A stretch of DNA of 64,000 nucleotides from Mesostigma viride (GCA_009746045.1 RPFO01000082.1:1914841-1978840); one strand, 5' to 3'; numbered from the stretch's first letter, positions 7,733 to 16,977 are shown. Program-made: numbers and translations. The notes: generated from the sequence alone by a model not told the origin.

Positions 7733-10700
7733 TTAAAGTGTCGCCTGAACTAGACGAAGCTTGTCATACTGAGGCCTAGCCTTGGCATACAGCTTGGTCA
7801 AAGCATCTGAAATGTTATCATTGTCGCGAACATGGTACAGCGAAACAGCGTCACTATATTCTTTGGCACGAAGGAAGTCGAGCTTGCGCGTGCGCGCATA
7901 AGGATCAGCCAAAAAGTCAATCAGCGACTGCGAATCCGTGAAGATGGTGGTATCAACCTGTGGAATGACACGGCAAAACTTCAAACACCACCGAAGAACC
8001 GCACGGAAATACATCAACTCCTCAGCAGTCTCGCAGAAGGCACGAGCCTCTGCAGTGTCACTACCCACATACACCCGCCGATGTAAGCGAGAAAACCACG
8101 CAAAGGGTGAAGGGGAAGATTCAGGGACATGGACAGTGGCAGAATTACTCAAAAGCACCACAGCGGCACAGCGCCCACGGAGCTTAGAGATATTAGCACT
8201 ATCCAAACTGCTATCACAATACGCGGACAAGTGAATAGGCCGCTCATAGTCCACCCCATGTAAGACCAACCCAGGGGAGGCAGAAATGTACTTACACATG
8301 ACATTGCGGGAAAGAGAGCACATCAAGTCATCTGGCAACCGAGCAAGCACCGCCAAGTCAGGGGAGACGGTAGAGACCAGCCAGTTCAGCTTACCCCGCA
8401 GAGAACCACACTCAGCAGGCTGAATATACTGACTAGTAAGGGATGAAAGCTGAGTGATGAGCTCCTGAACATAGTCCCCCGCTGCACGCAGCTTCATCAC
8501 ATATCTGCCAGAGGCATCCTTGGTGAGCATAGTGTCGACGCCACAGAACTTGACATACTTGTCCAAGACGCGGCGAATGACCTTGCCGACCGGGAAGTGC
8601 TGAGCAACAGTGGCACAAAACCAGTCTAGCCACGGTGTGGGGCCCATGCAGTCCACATCATCGACATGAATGAACACAAAAACTGGCTGCCCCTCCCATG
8701 AGCCAACAAACAGAGAGGGGTCCAGGTCATGATAGTACATGTGCATCACATCAAGCAAAAGACGCTCGAGGCAAAGGCGCCAAATCCGAGGACCTGTCAC
8801 AGTACCGTCAACACCCTTCAAGAGACGGAGAAACTTCTTGCCCATGATAGGCTGCCACAAGGGAGGACAGCGCACATACAAGCGGGTCGTGCCAGCCCAC
8901 ACATTCTCAGCGAGCTTGGGATCACCATTCAAAAAAGCTTTGCTGAAATCCATGAGGGCTGACTCATACGGAAGTCCCTTGTTGAGCTGGCCTAGGTAGA
9001 AGGACAGGACCATGCGCCAATTATCCTTGATCAACCCAGGTGCTGAGATGGCATTGTCCGGAAGATCACTAGTACCTGAAAATTCTAGGACCACCGGGCG
9101 AACAAAAGGCACCCTAGTTGTTGTGTCAGGCACCAACTTACGCTCCAAAGTCCACTTGTGGCGCAAAAGGCGAGCACCACTGGGCACTTCATCAACCGGT
9201 TCAACAGCACGGTATGCAAGCCACCTTTCACCTGACGCAATAATGGCCTTAGTCCACCCATCTAGCCCCTCCTCCGTTTGACACTCCACGTCAGCATCAT
9301 GGTAAGAGATAGGGCTTTGGGTAGCAACATCATGACGTCCAATGCCGAGACTAGCCAAGCTAGGACGTTTAGGAAGCAACAACTGAGTTACCAACGGCAC
9401 ATCACTCTCACGGGCATAGTTCACGTGCCGAATGTTGCCTATGACAGCAACAAGTTGGCAGTCAGACATGACAGCATAGTCCTCAAGAGGCAGATCAGCA
9501 TGCCCCTCCCGCCGCAAGCAGGTGGAGTTGACCCAGACATCCTCCCGTACAAGGAAGTTCTGACCAAGGATTGGTGGACCACTATACCCTTCCACCACGC
9601 AAAACTCAACTAGCACCCCCATCACATTGACATCAATGACACCAAGGACAGGGAACTTCGTTGAGCCAGCAAAATCAGTCACACACTCCCAGTGCACTGA
9701 GGGTCTCACAGGATTGTAGTGCAGGGATGAGACAATGGAGGTTCTCGCCTGCGTATCTACCAACATCCTCATACCATGCTGATCACCCAGGGTACCAAAT
9801 GCGGATACCATCGCTGCCTTGACGGGATTTTGCAAAGCGTCTGTAGGAGGTTTACGCATCAACCTTTCTACAGCAAGGGTGAGAAAGCCCTTACGGCTTG
9901 GGCGCTCAAGACAGGAACTGCCCTGAGTACTATCCCTACCAACGCAGGGATCCTCCCGACCAACGCCAGAAGGGGGGAGGTTAGGCAAGCTGTCGCGCAA
10001 GCTCTCTGCCTGTTCTACCCCTAGGGTGTGTAAGTGGTGTGCTACCACAGCAACATCATCATCATAGTCCCCACTCTGCAACTCCAACTCAGCTTCCCCA
10101 CTAGGCGCGCTAGTACCACTGTCCCCTGCATTGTCACATACAGGAGCCGAAGAGGAAGGAGGAGTCACAGTGCTAGAGAGCCTGCTAGGGTCGGAGTACA
10201 ACTCCAACACTCTAGACCAAGCCTCCACATCACGCATGTAGGGCTTCACCCTATTCCAAGCCATAGTGACCTCAGTGCCCTCATAGTCCACCACGCATTT
10301 ACGCATAGCAGCATCACAAGAAATTACCTTGGCTGGACCAAGCCACCTGCCACGCTTACCCAGGGCACCTTCCTTGTGCAGCCAAACATCATGCCCCACA
10401 CTGGGCTCATAAGCCCCACGTCGCCTATCCAACTGGACAAGGCGCTGAAAACGGGATGCTAGGTGGTCTTTGTACACATCCACCACCACATCGTGATATT
10501 GGCCAAACTGCAAACCCTCGGCAGTCACCAACACCCCATCCTGTGTCGACATCAGCACACGGTTGTTCAAACTTCGACACACGGCAAGTGCCCACAAGAG
10601 CCGACTAGAGAATTCACTGTGTGGCATGTGGTCCCCACGTCGGGTAGCAAGCAGCTTAAACTCCTGTACCGCTCTCTCCGCTATCCCTTGTGACTCGTGG

Positions 10701-11371
10701 TCCTCACGCCCCACTGTTCCCACAAACTCATATCCAGGTTCCTTGGCAGCCCACTTGAATTGCTGATCAAACTGCATCCCTGTAACCATGCTAAACATGG
10801 AGTCCAACAGGTCTATCCCCTCAAGGAGGTCCCCAACATGCTGTGACTTGAGTGGGACAACTGAAACAAAATGGGAAAATCTGTCTATTCCCAGCAAGTA
10901 GACAGCCTGGTCCTGGAACAAAATGTCACACACCAAGTGACCACGCTCAAGGGGTGGGTGTTTGACATGCCTACGTGCACGCTTAGGCGCAGTGGACTGA
11001 CACTGGTGACAACCACTGTACATGGACTGCACCGTGCTAGCCAACTTAGTCCCCGGTGCCAGTGCCCGTGCAAAACGGATAGCGTGGGTCCCATGGCCTA
11101 ACACATGATGCAAGCGTGCAGCAACAGCAGTCAAGGAAAGGACTTCACCTGGTGTGGCCAGTGACCCCCCATCGTCACGGTCGACGTGCATGAGTCCAGC
11201 TTGCATAGTACCAGCATTACTGGTCGGTGGGGGTTCATGGTCCCGCGTTGCCGCAGGCGTAACAATGTCTGTGCACAAGCCGCTACGCAACACAGCAGCA
11301 ATGCACGCAGCAGAATTGTTGTCTACACAACTACCCAGCTCATCACATGCAGCTAGATTAGTGGTAAACAC
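7733..11371 (-). CDS. pol: Copia-type Pol: integrase, protease-like, RT, RNase H
   Basis: About 1212 aa, intact. Integrase (~85-385): HHCC-type zinc region (LHHVLGHGTH ... CHQC at 121-124), likely catalytic D149 and D202, then E232 in GIAERAVQ, and a C-terminal GRWLGPAKVI segment. Protease-like (~530-620): LVDTQARTSIVSS with D539, and later ILGQNFL. Reverse transcriptase (~735-960): DFSKAFLNG (D808) and the catalytic IHVDD (D904, D905). Copia-type RNase H (~1060-1200): AYCDSSL, ETAEELMY, FTDSQSLIDFL, DNDNISDALTKL. Two oddities: the protease-like domain follows integrase instead of preceding it, and its active site reads DTQA instead of DT/SG. The codon at 11,371 is GTG and the frame stays open to 11,434, overlapping gag in the -1 frame, so Pol is probably made by frameshifting. 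Confidence 0.85.
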   Translation of the reverse strand: MFTTNLAACDELGSCVDNNSAACIAAVLRSGLCTDIVTPAATRDHEPPPTSNAGTMQAGLMHVDRDDGGSLATPGEVLSLTAVAARLHHVLGHGTHAIRFARALAPGTKLASTVQSMYSGCHQCQSTAPKRARRHVKHPPLERGHLVCDILFQDQAVYLLGIDRFSHFVSVVPLKSQHVGDLLEGIDLLDSMFSMVTGMQFDQQFKWAAKEPGYEFVGTVGREDHESQGIAERAVQEFKLLATRRGDHMPHSEFSSRLLWALAVCRSLNNRVLMSTQDGVLVTAEGLQFGQYHDVVVDVYKDHLASRFQRLVQLDRRRGAYEPSVGHDVWLHKEGALGKRGRWLGPAKVISCDAAMRKCVVDYEGTEVTMAWNRVKPYMRDVEAWSRVLELYSDPSRLSSTVTPPSSSAPVCDNAGDSGTSAPSGEAELELQSGDYDDDVAVVAHHLHTLGVEQAESLRDSLPNLPPSGVGREDPCVGRDSTQGSSCLERPSRKGFLTLAVERLMRKPPTDALQNPVKAAMVSAFGTLGDQHGMRMLVDTQARTSIVSSLHYNPVRPSVHWECVTDFAGSTKFPVLGVIDVNVMGVLVEFCVVEGYSGPPILGQNFLVREDVWVNSTCLRREGHADLPLEDYAVMSDCQLVAVIGNIRHVNYARESDVPLVTQLLLPKRPSLASLGIGRHDVATQSPISYHDADVECQTEEGLDGWTKAIIASGERWLAYRAVEPVDEVPSGARLLRHKWTLERKLVPDTTTRVPFVRPVVLEFSGTSDLPDNAISAPGLIKDNWRMVLSFYLGQLNKGLPYESALMDFSKAFLNGDPKLAENVWAGTTRLYVRCPPLWQPIMGKKFLRLLKGVDGTVTGPRIWRLCLERLLLDVMHMYYHDLDPSLFVGSWEGQPVFVFIHVDDVDCMGPTPWLDWFCATVAQHFPVGKVIRRVLDKYVKFCGVDTMLTKDASGRYVMKLRAAGDYVQELITQLSSLTSQYIQPAECGSLRGKLNWLVSTVSPDLAVLARLPDDLMCSLSRNVMCKYISASPGLVLHGVDYERPIHLSAYCDSSLDSANISKLRGRCAAVVLLSNSATVHVPESSPSPFAWFSRLHRRVYVGSDTAEARAFCETAEELMYFRAVLRWCLKFCRVIPQVDTTIFTDSQSLIDFLADPYARTRKLDFLRAKEYSDAVSLYHVRDNDNISDALTKLYAKARPQYDKLRLVQATL

Positions 11372-11394
11372 ATCATCGTCCCAACATGGGCTAT

Positions 11395-12621
11395 CTAGTT
11401 TGCTGCAGAGGGAGCAGGGACAGGCACATGAGTGTTAGCAGGTGTGGCCTGGGTGTTCCCCTGCCTCTGCCATTTGTTCCACTTGGCCTTCTTGGGCCGC
11501 ATGTTGCCAGCCGGCTTGGGCGGGCGCTTCTTGCCCTGCGGACCGCGTGTGTGCTTGCAGTCCTTGGCGAAGTGCCCTGGCTGGTGGCAGGCGCCACACA
11601 GCCGCACATTCGGACCAGCCTTCGTGTTGGCTGGGCAATCCGACCACACATGCCCGGTGCCCTGGCATCGGCCACACTTCTCTTCACCTGCACCATGAAT
11701 TCTTGCAATGGGCGCTGCAGCAGAGGAAAGAGGGTCAGAAATGCCCGCTGCCACCAATGCCTTGGCGGCAGCCGGCACAGCAACAGAATTGCGAATAATC
11801 TGGAAAGCCTCTGCCCTATTTGCTAGCTTGTCGACAGTCAGTGTTCCCGACATGCCCTGGAGGGCGGACTCAGACAGGCTACCAGACATGATGCCCTTTG
11901 CCAGAAACATTACCACCGAGAAGGCGTCACCTGGCGAGCAGGACGACAACGCCAGTTTCTGCTCGTAGTCGAGCGTTGCCTGGCTGATGTCTACCTTCCG
12001 ATTCAGATCAAACTTTAGAATACTCACTGCATCTGCGACGAGGCGCATTAGCCCCGTCTTCAGGAGATTCTTCTCAAGGCTAGCCATGAATTCTTCCCAG
12101 CTCCGGTCCTCCTTGTAGGCTATCTCGATCAGGTCGGATACGACCTTGTAACCCTCGGTGGCCAGCCGATTGCGCCTCAGCAATTCGATAGGCTTGGCTA
12201 CCATGTCTTGGACATCACTGTGCCACTTGCGCAGGTTCAAAATAAACTGTTCTTTCACCTTCTCTGATGGCTCAGGAGCCGCTGGAATCGGCGCAGGAAT
12301 TCGCTCCTCGATCACCTTTTGCTCCTTCATCCAGAGGATGCGGGCAGCACGGTCTAGGCTTGCAGTGCGCAGCCCAGCCGCCTGTGATCCACTTGGCAGC
12401 TCCGCTGCACGGGCAGCTGCAGGTGCAGTTTCCTCCGCCGCAGTGTCCACCACTGCGGGGCTATCCTGCTTGGCAAATTCTTCGTTCAGATTCCTCTGAA
12501 TCTCGCTCGCGGTGGGCTTGCGAAGTGTGCCCACGCCCTTCGAGCCCAGGGCTCCGAGATTCGGCAGCTTGATTTTGTGTTTGATTTTCGACGACGGCGT
12601 TGTCAGGCCCGTCCGGAACAT
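11395..12621 (-). CDS. gag: Copia-type Gag with two CCHC zinc knuckles
   Basis: 408 aa from the ATG at 12,621, just inside the 5' LTR boundary. The frame is open upstream to 12,786 within the LTR, which would add 55 residues. The body is helical and charged with an Ala-rich linker. The C-terminus has two nucleocapsid knuckles, CGRCQGTGHVWSDC and CGACHQPGHFAKDC, both C-x2-C-x4-H-x4-C, then a basic tail (GKKRPPKPAGNMRPKKAKW). It would form the virus-like particle and bind element RNA. The stop at 11,395 lies within the start of the pol frame. Confidence 0.82.
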   Translation of the reverse strand: MFRTGLTTPSSKIKHKIKLPNLGALGSKGVGTLRKPTASEIQRNLNEEFAKQDSPAVVDTAAEETAPAAARAAELPSGSQAAGLRTASLDRAARILWMKEQKVIEERIPAPIPAAPEPSEKVKEQFILNLRKWHSDVQDMVAKPIELLRRNRLATEGYKVVSDLIEIAYKEDRSWEEFMASLEKNLLKTGLMRLVADAVSILKFDLNRKVDISQATLDYEQKLALSSCSPGDAFSVVMFLAKGIMSGSLSESALQGMSGTLTVDKLANRAEAFQIIRNSVAVPAAAKALVAAGISDPLSSAAAPIARIHGAGEEKCGRCQGTGHVWSDCPANTKAGPNVRLCGACHQPGHFAKDCKHTRGPQGKKRPPKPAGNMRPKKAKWNKWQRQGNTQATPANTHVPVPAPSAAN

Positions 12622-12648
12622 TTTTGAAAATGTTCTTTCTTGAGTACA

Positions 12649-12924
12649 AGTTGCAATAATGTGTTTTGGATACCAACGCTCTTCGTCGAGAGGCAAGTGC
12701 TTTGGTGCTACGCAGAGGAACACGCAGGCGGCTACCTCGTCCGCCGTCACGTTGCATTTATTTCTCATTAACTTATCATCGTGCATTGGACTTGCTTAAC
12801 ATAGTCCGAGATTCCTCGGCGCGACGCTAGATGCCGTTCACAAGATTCCGTCGCAGCAAAGATGCTGACGGCGCGGCGTCCACACTAGGATTTAGGGTAC
12901 TGAGTAGAACTACACAGTACAACT
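12649..12924 (-). repeat. LTR (5' LTR of the minus-strand copia element)
   Basis: 276 bp, matching 7040-7315. It carries the promoter and transcription start for the element. No standard tRNA-Met primer-binding site is recognisable just inside it (below 12,649). Confidence 0.85.
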
Positions 12925-12929
12925 CCAGC
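12925..12929. repeat. Right target-site duplication (CCAGC)
   Basis: Direct copy of 7035-7039 flanking the copia element. Confidence 0.75.
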
Positions 12930-14376
12930 TGTAGCTTATTCACTGACAACAGTCACTGTTGGAGGGAACGCAGCAAGCAGCGTGCTAGGAACCGGCAACA
13001 CCGCAGCAACTCCGTTAGTCTTCACGTATTCGCCACCTCCAACGGTAACCCTCGCGACGACCGCGGGCTTGACGCCATCCTCATCACCCGTGGACGTGAC
13101 AGCCACGTTCAGCAGGTCGGTGACGGGGTTCGCGTTGGGCGATATCACCGTGACCAACGGGACCGCCGCCAACCTGACCGGAAGTGGGGCGTCGTACGCC
13201 TTCCAAGTGACGCCAACCATCGCCAATTCTACCACAAACGTTAGCGTTGGCGCGGGCGCTGTTGTGGACGCATCGACAGGGAACGCCAACGCGGCATCTA
13301 ACACACTGTCGTTCACGTACTCGGCAAATCCGTCGGTGACTCTTGCGTCCGGAACTCCGACGGGTGCTGTTTATCCGATCACGGCCACTTTTAGCACATC
13401 GGTCACTGGGTTCACGTTGGGCGACATCGCCGTGACCAACGGAACCGTGTCCAACTTGCTGGGAAGCGGTGCCACGTACACATTCGATGTGACCACTACC
13501 ATGTCGGACTTCACGACGACGGTAAGCGTGGGCGCGGGCGCCGTGACGGGCGCAACGTCAGGGCTTGGAAATGCATCATCCAACACGCTGTCATTCACGT
13601 ACTATTACAACCCCGCAACAGACCCCAATCTGTTCGCGTGGTACGATCCGTCCGACAGCGCCACGGTGTTCAGCGACACGTCGGGCACAACCCAGCAAAA
13701 CACGACAGGTGGGAACGTGATGCGCGTGAACGACAAGGGGCCGAACGGGTACCACGTGACGCAGGCAACTTCCGCCAAGTGCCCGACACTGGATACGGCG
13801 GAGCTGAACTCGAAACGGTCCCTCCGTTTTATTAACTCGCGGTCTGGCTTGTTGGAGTCCGTGAACAATTTCTGGAACGCGGTCGGGGTAAGTGCGAGTG
13901 TTTTTATAGTCGCCAAACAGCTAACGACTGCAACGTATCCAGAAATAGGGAGTTTTACGGGTATTAGAGGTTATATGCTTGGATCGTCGAACGGCAATTG
14001 TTATCTCATGTCTTATCAGTCACAGGCACAGACCGTTATCCTATTCGCTCCCGGTTCTGTATACGAAACCGTGAGCACCAGGGCTCAGTTCTTTGACAAC
14101 AAGGCACACGTCCTGGCGCTTTCATGCAACAGCAGTACAAACGCATTTCTCACCCGCTTCGACGGACGACCCGGTTATAACAGAGTGGGATCGGACCCTA
14201 CAACTGGTTCGGGAAATCTCGCTATTGGAGGAGACACGGCCAACGCGAGTCGTGCTTTTGATGGGTGGATTGGCGAGATCCTTATCTACAACACCGCCAA
14301 GACGTCAGCGGAACTTGAACGGATCCGCGGGTATCTTGTTGCCAAGTGGGGCACTCCCGCCACCATCCCAGCGTAG
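12930..14376 (+). pseudogene. 3' part of the interrupted Ig-repeat/LamG-like adhesin (PLV)
   Basis: Continues, in the same phase, the frame cut at 7039. It completes Ig-like repeat 1 and then has two more bacterial-type Ig-like repeats, each with 'F(S)xxVTGFxLGDIxVTNGT', 'GSGAxYxFxV' and 'SVGAGAV' blocks ending 'NTLSFTY'. From about 13,610 a ~250-residue domain starts NPATDPNLFAWYDPSDSATV and ends 'FDGWIGEILIYNTAKTSAEL', the signature of a LamG/concanavalin-A-like jelly roll. Such Ig-stalk plus lectin-like-head proteins usually mediate attachment; here I infer a host-cell adhesin on the virion. The first in-frame ATG left is 12,982, so a shortened product is conceivable. Confidence 0.75.
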
Positions 14377-14409
14377 AAACTATTATCTCTTCCAATTTGT
14401 AATAAAGCA

Positions 14410-14922
14410 ATGGAATACCCAACTTATTATCAAATAGTGCTAGATTCCAAGGCCTCTGAAAACGTGATTGACTCCACCACCGGGTTACGTCAATTTAGAA
14501 TCAAACCAGACCCGAGGGCGCCCATCATTGACAGTACATGGCGCGGTGGTGTGCATTATGCCTACGTTGACGCAGTGCCTGTTGATGAGGTCCGTGCTAT
14601 TGTCGGGCTTGTTTCCCCGAGTTTCTCCGGTGGTGAGCATAACCAACAGGATTGCATTGTTTTATGCAACGAGACTGTCATGGGTGGAACAGACGGGGAC
14701 ATCCTTTCTTACGCCATGATCAACGAACACGCATTTTTTAACCTAAAGAACCCACACCTGTTCAGAAACGGAGGACATATTACGGTAGGAGCGTCGTACA
14801 TTGACAGACTTGACGGAAACGAGACTCAATTCCCACCGGTGCAGACGGGTGGTTTTGTACTATGCATCCTACGTTTTGAAAAGATTCGCGGGTTCAACAA
14901 GTGCAATTGTCATGGCAAGTAA
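14410..14922 (+). CDS. Hypothetical virion-associated protein (PLV)
   Basis: 170 aa, starting MEYPTYYQIVLDSKASENVI. It is beta-rich with the pattern of a single compact domain (VHYAYVDAVPVDEVRAIVGL, GGFVLCILRFEKI). It lies 33 bp after the adhesin gene in the same orientation and overlaps the next small gene by 11 bases. The N-terminal 'I-LDS--S-N---STTGLRQFRI' resembles the opening of minor capsid-type proteins in which an ordinate list of strands begins, but the likeness is weak. Function not assigned. Confidence 0.55.
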   Translation: MEYPTYYQIVLDSKASENVIDSTTGLRQFRIKPDPRAPIIDSTWRGGVHYAYVDAVPVDEVRAIVGLVSPSFSGGEHNQQDCIVLCNETVMGGTDGDILSYAMINEHAFFNLKNPHLFRNGGHITVGASYIDRLDGNETQFPPVQTGGFVLCILRFEKIRGFNKCNCHGK

Positions 14923-15115
14923 TTTCTACGAAATATATATGGGTGGTTGCTTCGGAAAATTTACCTGCGTGGATACCTTAGAAACCTCGTTCAGGCGATT
15001 GACAAGTGACCCAGTTGATTACTCGCATGCTTACGAGTCTTTTTACCTAAATTCACGTCCCAGAACTCGCCACGTGGTAGAGGCCACCTTAGACTTGCAT
15101 CGCTCCGAAATTTAG
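14912..15115 (+). CDS. 67-aa small protein (PLV)
   Basis: The ATG at 14,912 lies inside ATGGCAAGTAA, so it overlaps the stop of the preceding gene by 11 bases, as elsewhere in this cluster. Begins MASNFYEIYMGGCFGKFTCV and ends EATLDLHRSEI. Two cysteines, no membrane segment. Function not recognised. Confidence 0.4.
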   Translation: MASNFYEIYMGGCFGKFTCVDTLETSFRRLTSDPVDYSHAYESFYLNSRPRTRHVVEATLDLHRSEI

Positions 15116-15265
15116 CCAAGTTCGACACTTGTACAAGTCCAGCCACCTTCGCGTCCTGTCCAGGCCGTGCCAGCAGACGTAACGGACCTTGGCACATTGT
15201 GCACAAATAGGCAAAAACACGTGCAAGTCACGCATCTCACGTTGCCAAGCTCTCTGCCGGTAGCC

Positions 15266-15838
15266 ATGGCTTCCCGAAACGCAGGGCCTTGCGAGAAGGC
15301 GTTGGCAATGCTTGGAAAAATCCTCGATGGTCTCGAGGACGGCCAGACAAAGATATCTGACCAGCTCGCACACCTGACGCACAAGGTCTCCCTTCTTTCC
15401 GGAAACGAAGGTGCTGTTGGAGGCACCGGACCTACCTGCGAGGTCTTCAAGATTCACGACGCCGGATATGACGATGTCGACCGCAAGACGCCAAAAATTT
15501 GCGTCGAGTGGGTCTACGAGAAGAATGCGGCAAAGCCGAGGAAGGTCGAGGACCGCTGCGAGTGGATTCGCCTCGACCAAGCCGACGGGTGCGTTAAGAT
15601 GGTTGACGATTTCCTCAATGGCTTCTCCAAGTCCAAGCGCCAGCCAGGCATTTCCCCCATTGCGCTCTACAGGGCATGGGAGGAGGTAAAGAAGGGTTTC
15701 GAGGACGCAAAGACCGCCACTTCCAATGGCAGGAAGAGGAGCCGCGAGGGAGCGTCAAGCTCCCACGGCCATGGCGACAAGAAGAACTCCGCCTCGTACG
15801 TGAAGAGCCTGACTGGACACTCCAAGGACAAGGAGTAG
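15266..15838 (+). CDS. Hypothetical basic-tailed protein at the right edge of the PLV block
   Basis: 190 aa from ATG 15,266 (MASRNAGPCEKALAMLGKIL). The upstream frame is open from 15,167, but the ATG in 'GCCATGGCT' fits well. Residues 10-45 form a likely helix or coiled coil (LEDGQTKISDQLAHLTHKV). A folded middle with WVYEKN and CEWIRLDQADG follows, and the tail (~150-190) is basic and disordered (GRKRSREGASSS, ending KDKE), like a nuclear-localisation signal. It is the last gene of the plus-strand virus-like block. Unknown function; a DNA-associated or regulatory role is conceivable. Confidence 0.5.
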   Translation: MASRNAGPCEKALAMLGKILDGLEDGQTKISDQLAHLTHKVSLLSGNEGAVGGTGPTCEVFKIHDAGYDDVDRKTPKICVEWVYEKNAAKPRKVEDRCEWIRLDQADGCVKMVDDFLNGFSKSKRQPGISPIALYRAWEEVKKGFEDAKTATSNGRKRSREGASSSHGHGDKKNSASYVKSLTGHSKDKE

Positions 15839-16156
15839 ATTGTCGTCTTGTTGACGACGGCAACGAGCTTGCCATTTCGCTCTTGTCGAGCTGATAACGA
15901 ATGTAAACGTGTTATATTTTTTAATGAATTCGTTTATGCAGTATAAAACGCGTCAATGTATGCTGAAAACAATTTTCATTTCGTCTCGAATTGCAGTTCT
16001 AACTATGGGTTAAACATCCAGAGTAAACCTCTCATGCATCGACGCAGGTTGTCTGGGATTCTTGCATAGATCGTCCGAGTTTCCAGAGTAATAAACCCTA
16101 ACACTCTGCACACCCCGCCGCGCGGCCCTCGCCGGCTCCCTCACCCTGCGAGGCCA
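15839..16156. other. A/T-rich gap after the virus-like block
   Basis: No gene seen. A/T-rich to about 16,010 (TGTTATATTTTTTAATGAAT), then more G/C-rich. The right border of the integrated virus-like block probably lies here or in the hairpin array, but I see no clean target duplication. Confidence 0.4.
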
Positions 16157-16861
16157 TGGCGAAAAATTGGGCGGTCTTTTCTTAAGAGTAAGTACGTGCA
16201 ATTTTTCGCCACATCCAACAACCCACGCCACCTCAGCGCCGGCCAGTGGGGGAAGGTGGCGAAAAATTGGGCGTTCTTTATATAAGAGTAAGTACGTGCA
16301 ATTTTTCGCCATCACTCTCACACCTTGACAAACACCTCCTATGACCCGCGCCAAGGGGTGGCAGGGTGGCGAAAAATTGGGCGTTCTTTATATAAGAGTA
16401 AGTACGTGCAATTTTTCGCCATCACTCTCACACCTTGACAAACACCTCCTATGACCCGCGCCAAGGGGTGGCAGGGTGGCGAAAAATTGGGCGTTCTTTA
16501 TATAAGAGTAAGTACGTGCAATTTTTCGCCATCACTCTCACACCTTGACAAACACCTCCTATGACCCGCGCCAAGGGGTGGCAGGGTGGCGAAAAATTGG
16601 GCGTTCTTTATATAAGAGTAAGTACGTGCAATTTTTCGCCATCACTCTCACACCTTGACAAACACCTCCTATGACCCGCGCCAAGGGGTGGCAGGGTGGC
16701 GAAAAATTGGGCGTTCTTTATATAAGAGTAAGTACGTGCAATTTTTCGCCATCACTCTCACACCTTGACAAACACCTCCTATGACCCGCGCCAAGGGGTG
16801 GCAGGGTGGCGAAAAATTGGGCGTTCTTTATATAAGAGTAAGTACGTGCAATTTTTCGCCA
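16157..16861. repeat. Seven-copy array of 55-bp hairpins, 110-bp period
   Basis: Seven copies of a perfect 13-bp inverted repeat, TGGCGAAAAATTG ... CAATTTTTCGCCA, with a 29-bp loop. The GAAAAATTGG marks start at 16,161, 16,261, 16,371, 16,481, 16,591, 16,701 and 16,811. The last six are 110 bp apart and five of the 110-bp units look identical; the first unit is more diverged in loop and spacer. It contains no long open frame. Possible roles: a viral terminal or replication repeat, or a subtelomeric satellite. Confidence 0.8.
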
Positions 16862-16977
16862 TCCTTGTCACACCCCCAACACACCATCACAACTGCCGGG
16901 GTGGTGACAGATGCCAGCCTAAATGTCACAACCTGGTGAGCAGTGGTGGCAGGGGGGCACACTGTTTTTGCAAGTGG

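Larger units (their letters stand above)
7040..12924 (-). mobile_element. Complete Ty1/copia-type LTR retrotransposon inserted in a PLV gene
   Basis: 5,885 bp, transcribed on the minus strand. It has 276-bp LTRs at 7040-7315 and 12,649-12,924 that look identical base for base, each beginning AGTTG and ending CAACT, and a 5-bp target duplication CCAGC. Internal order along the minus strand is gag with two zinc knuckles, then pol with integrase, protease-like, reverse transcriptase and RNase H domains. A purine tract precedes the 3' LTR. Identical LTRs plus open frames mean a recent insertion of an element that may still be active. RT after integrase marks it as copia-type rather than gypsy-type. 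Confidence 0.88.

Noticed and set aside
16157..16861. Regular repeat-spacer look, CRISPR-like
   Set aside because: The 'spacers' are identical between units and each repeat is a long-loop hairpin in a eukaryotic context; no cas genes.
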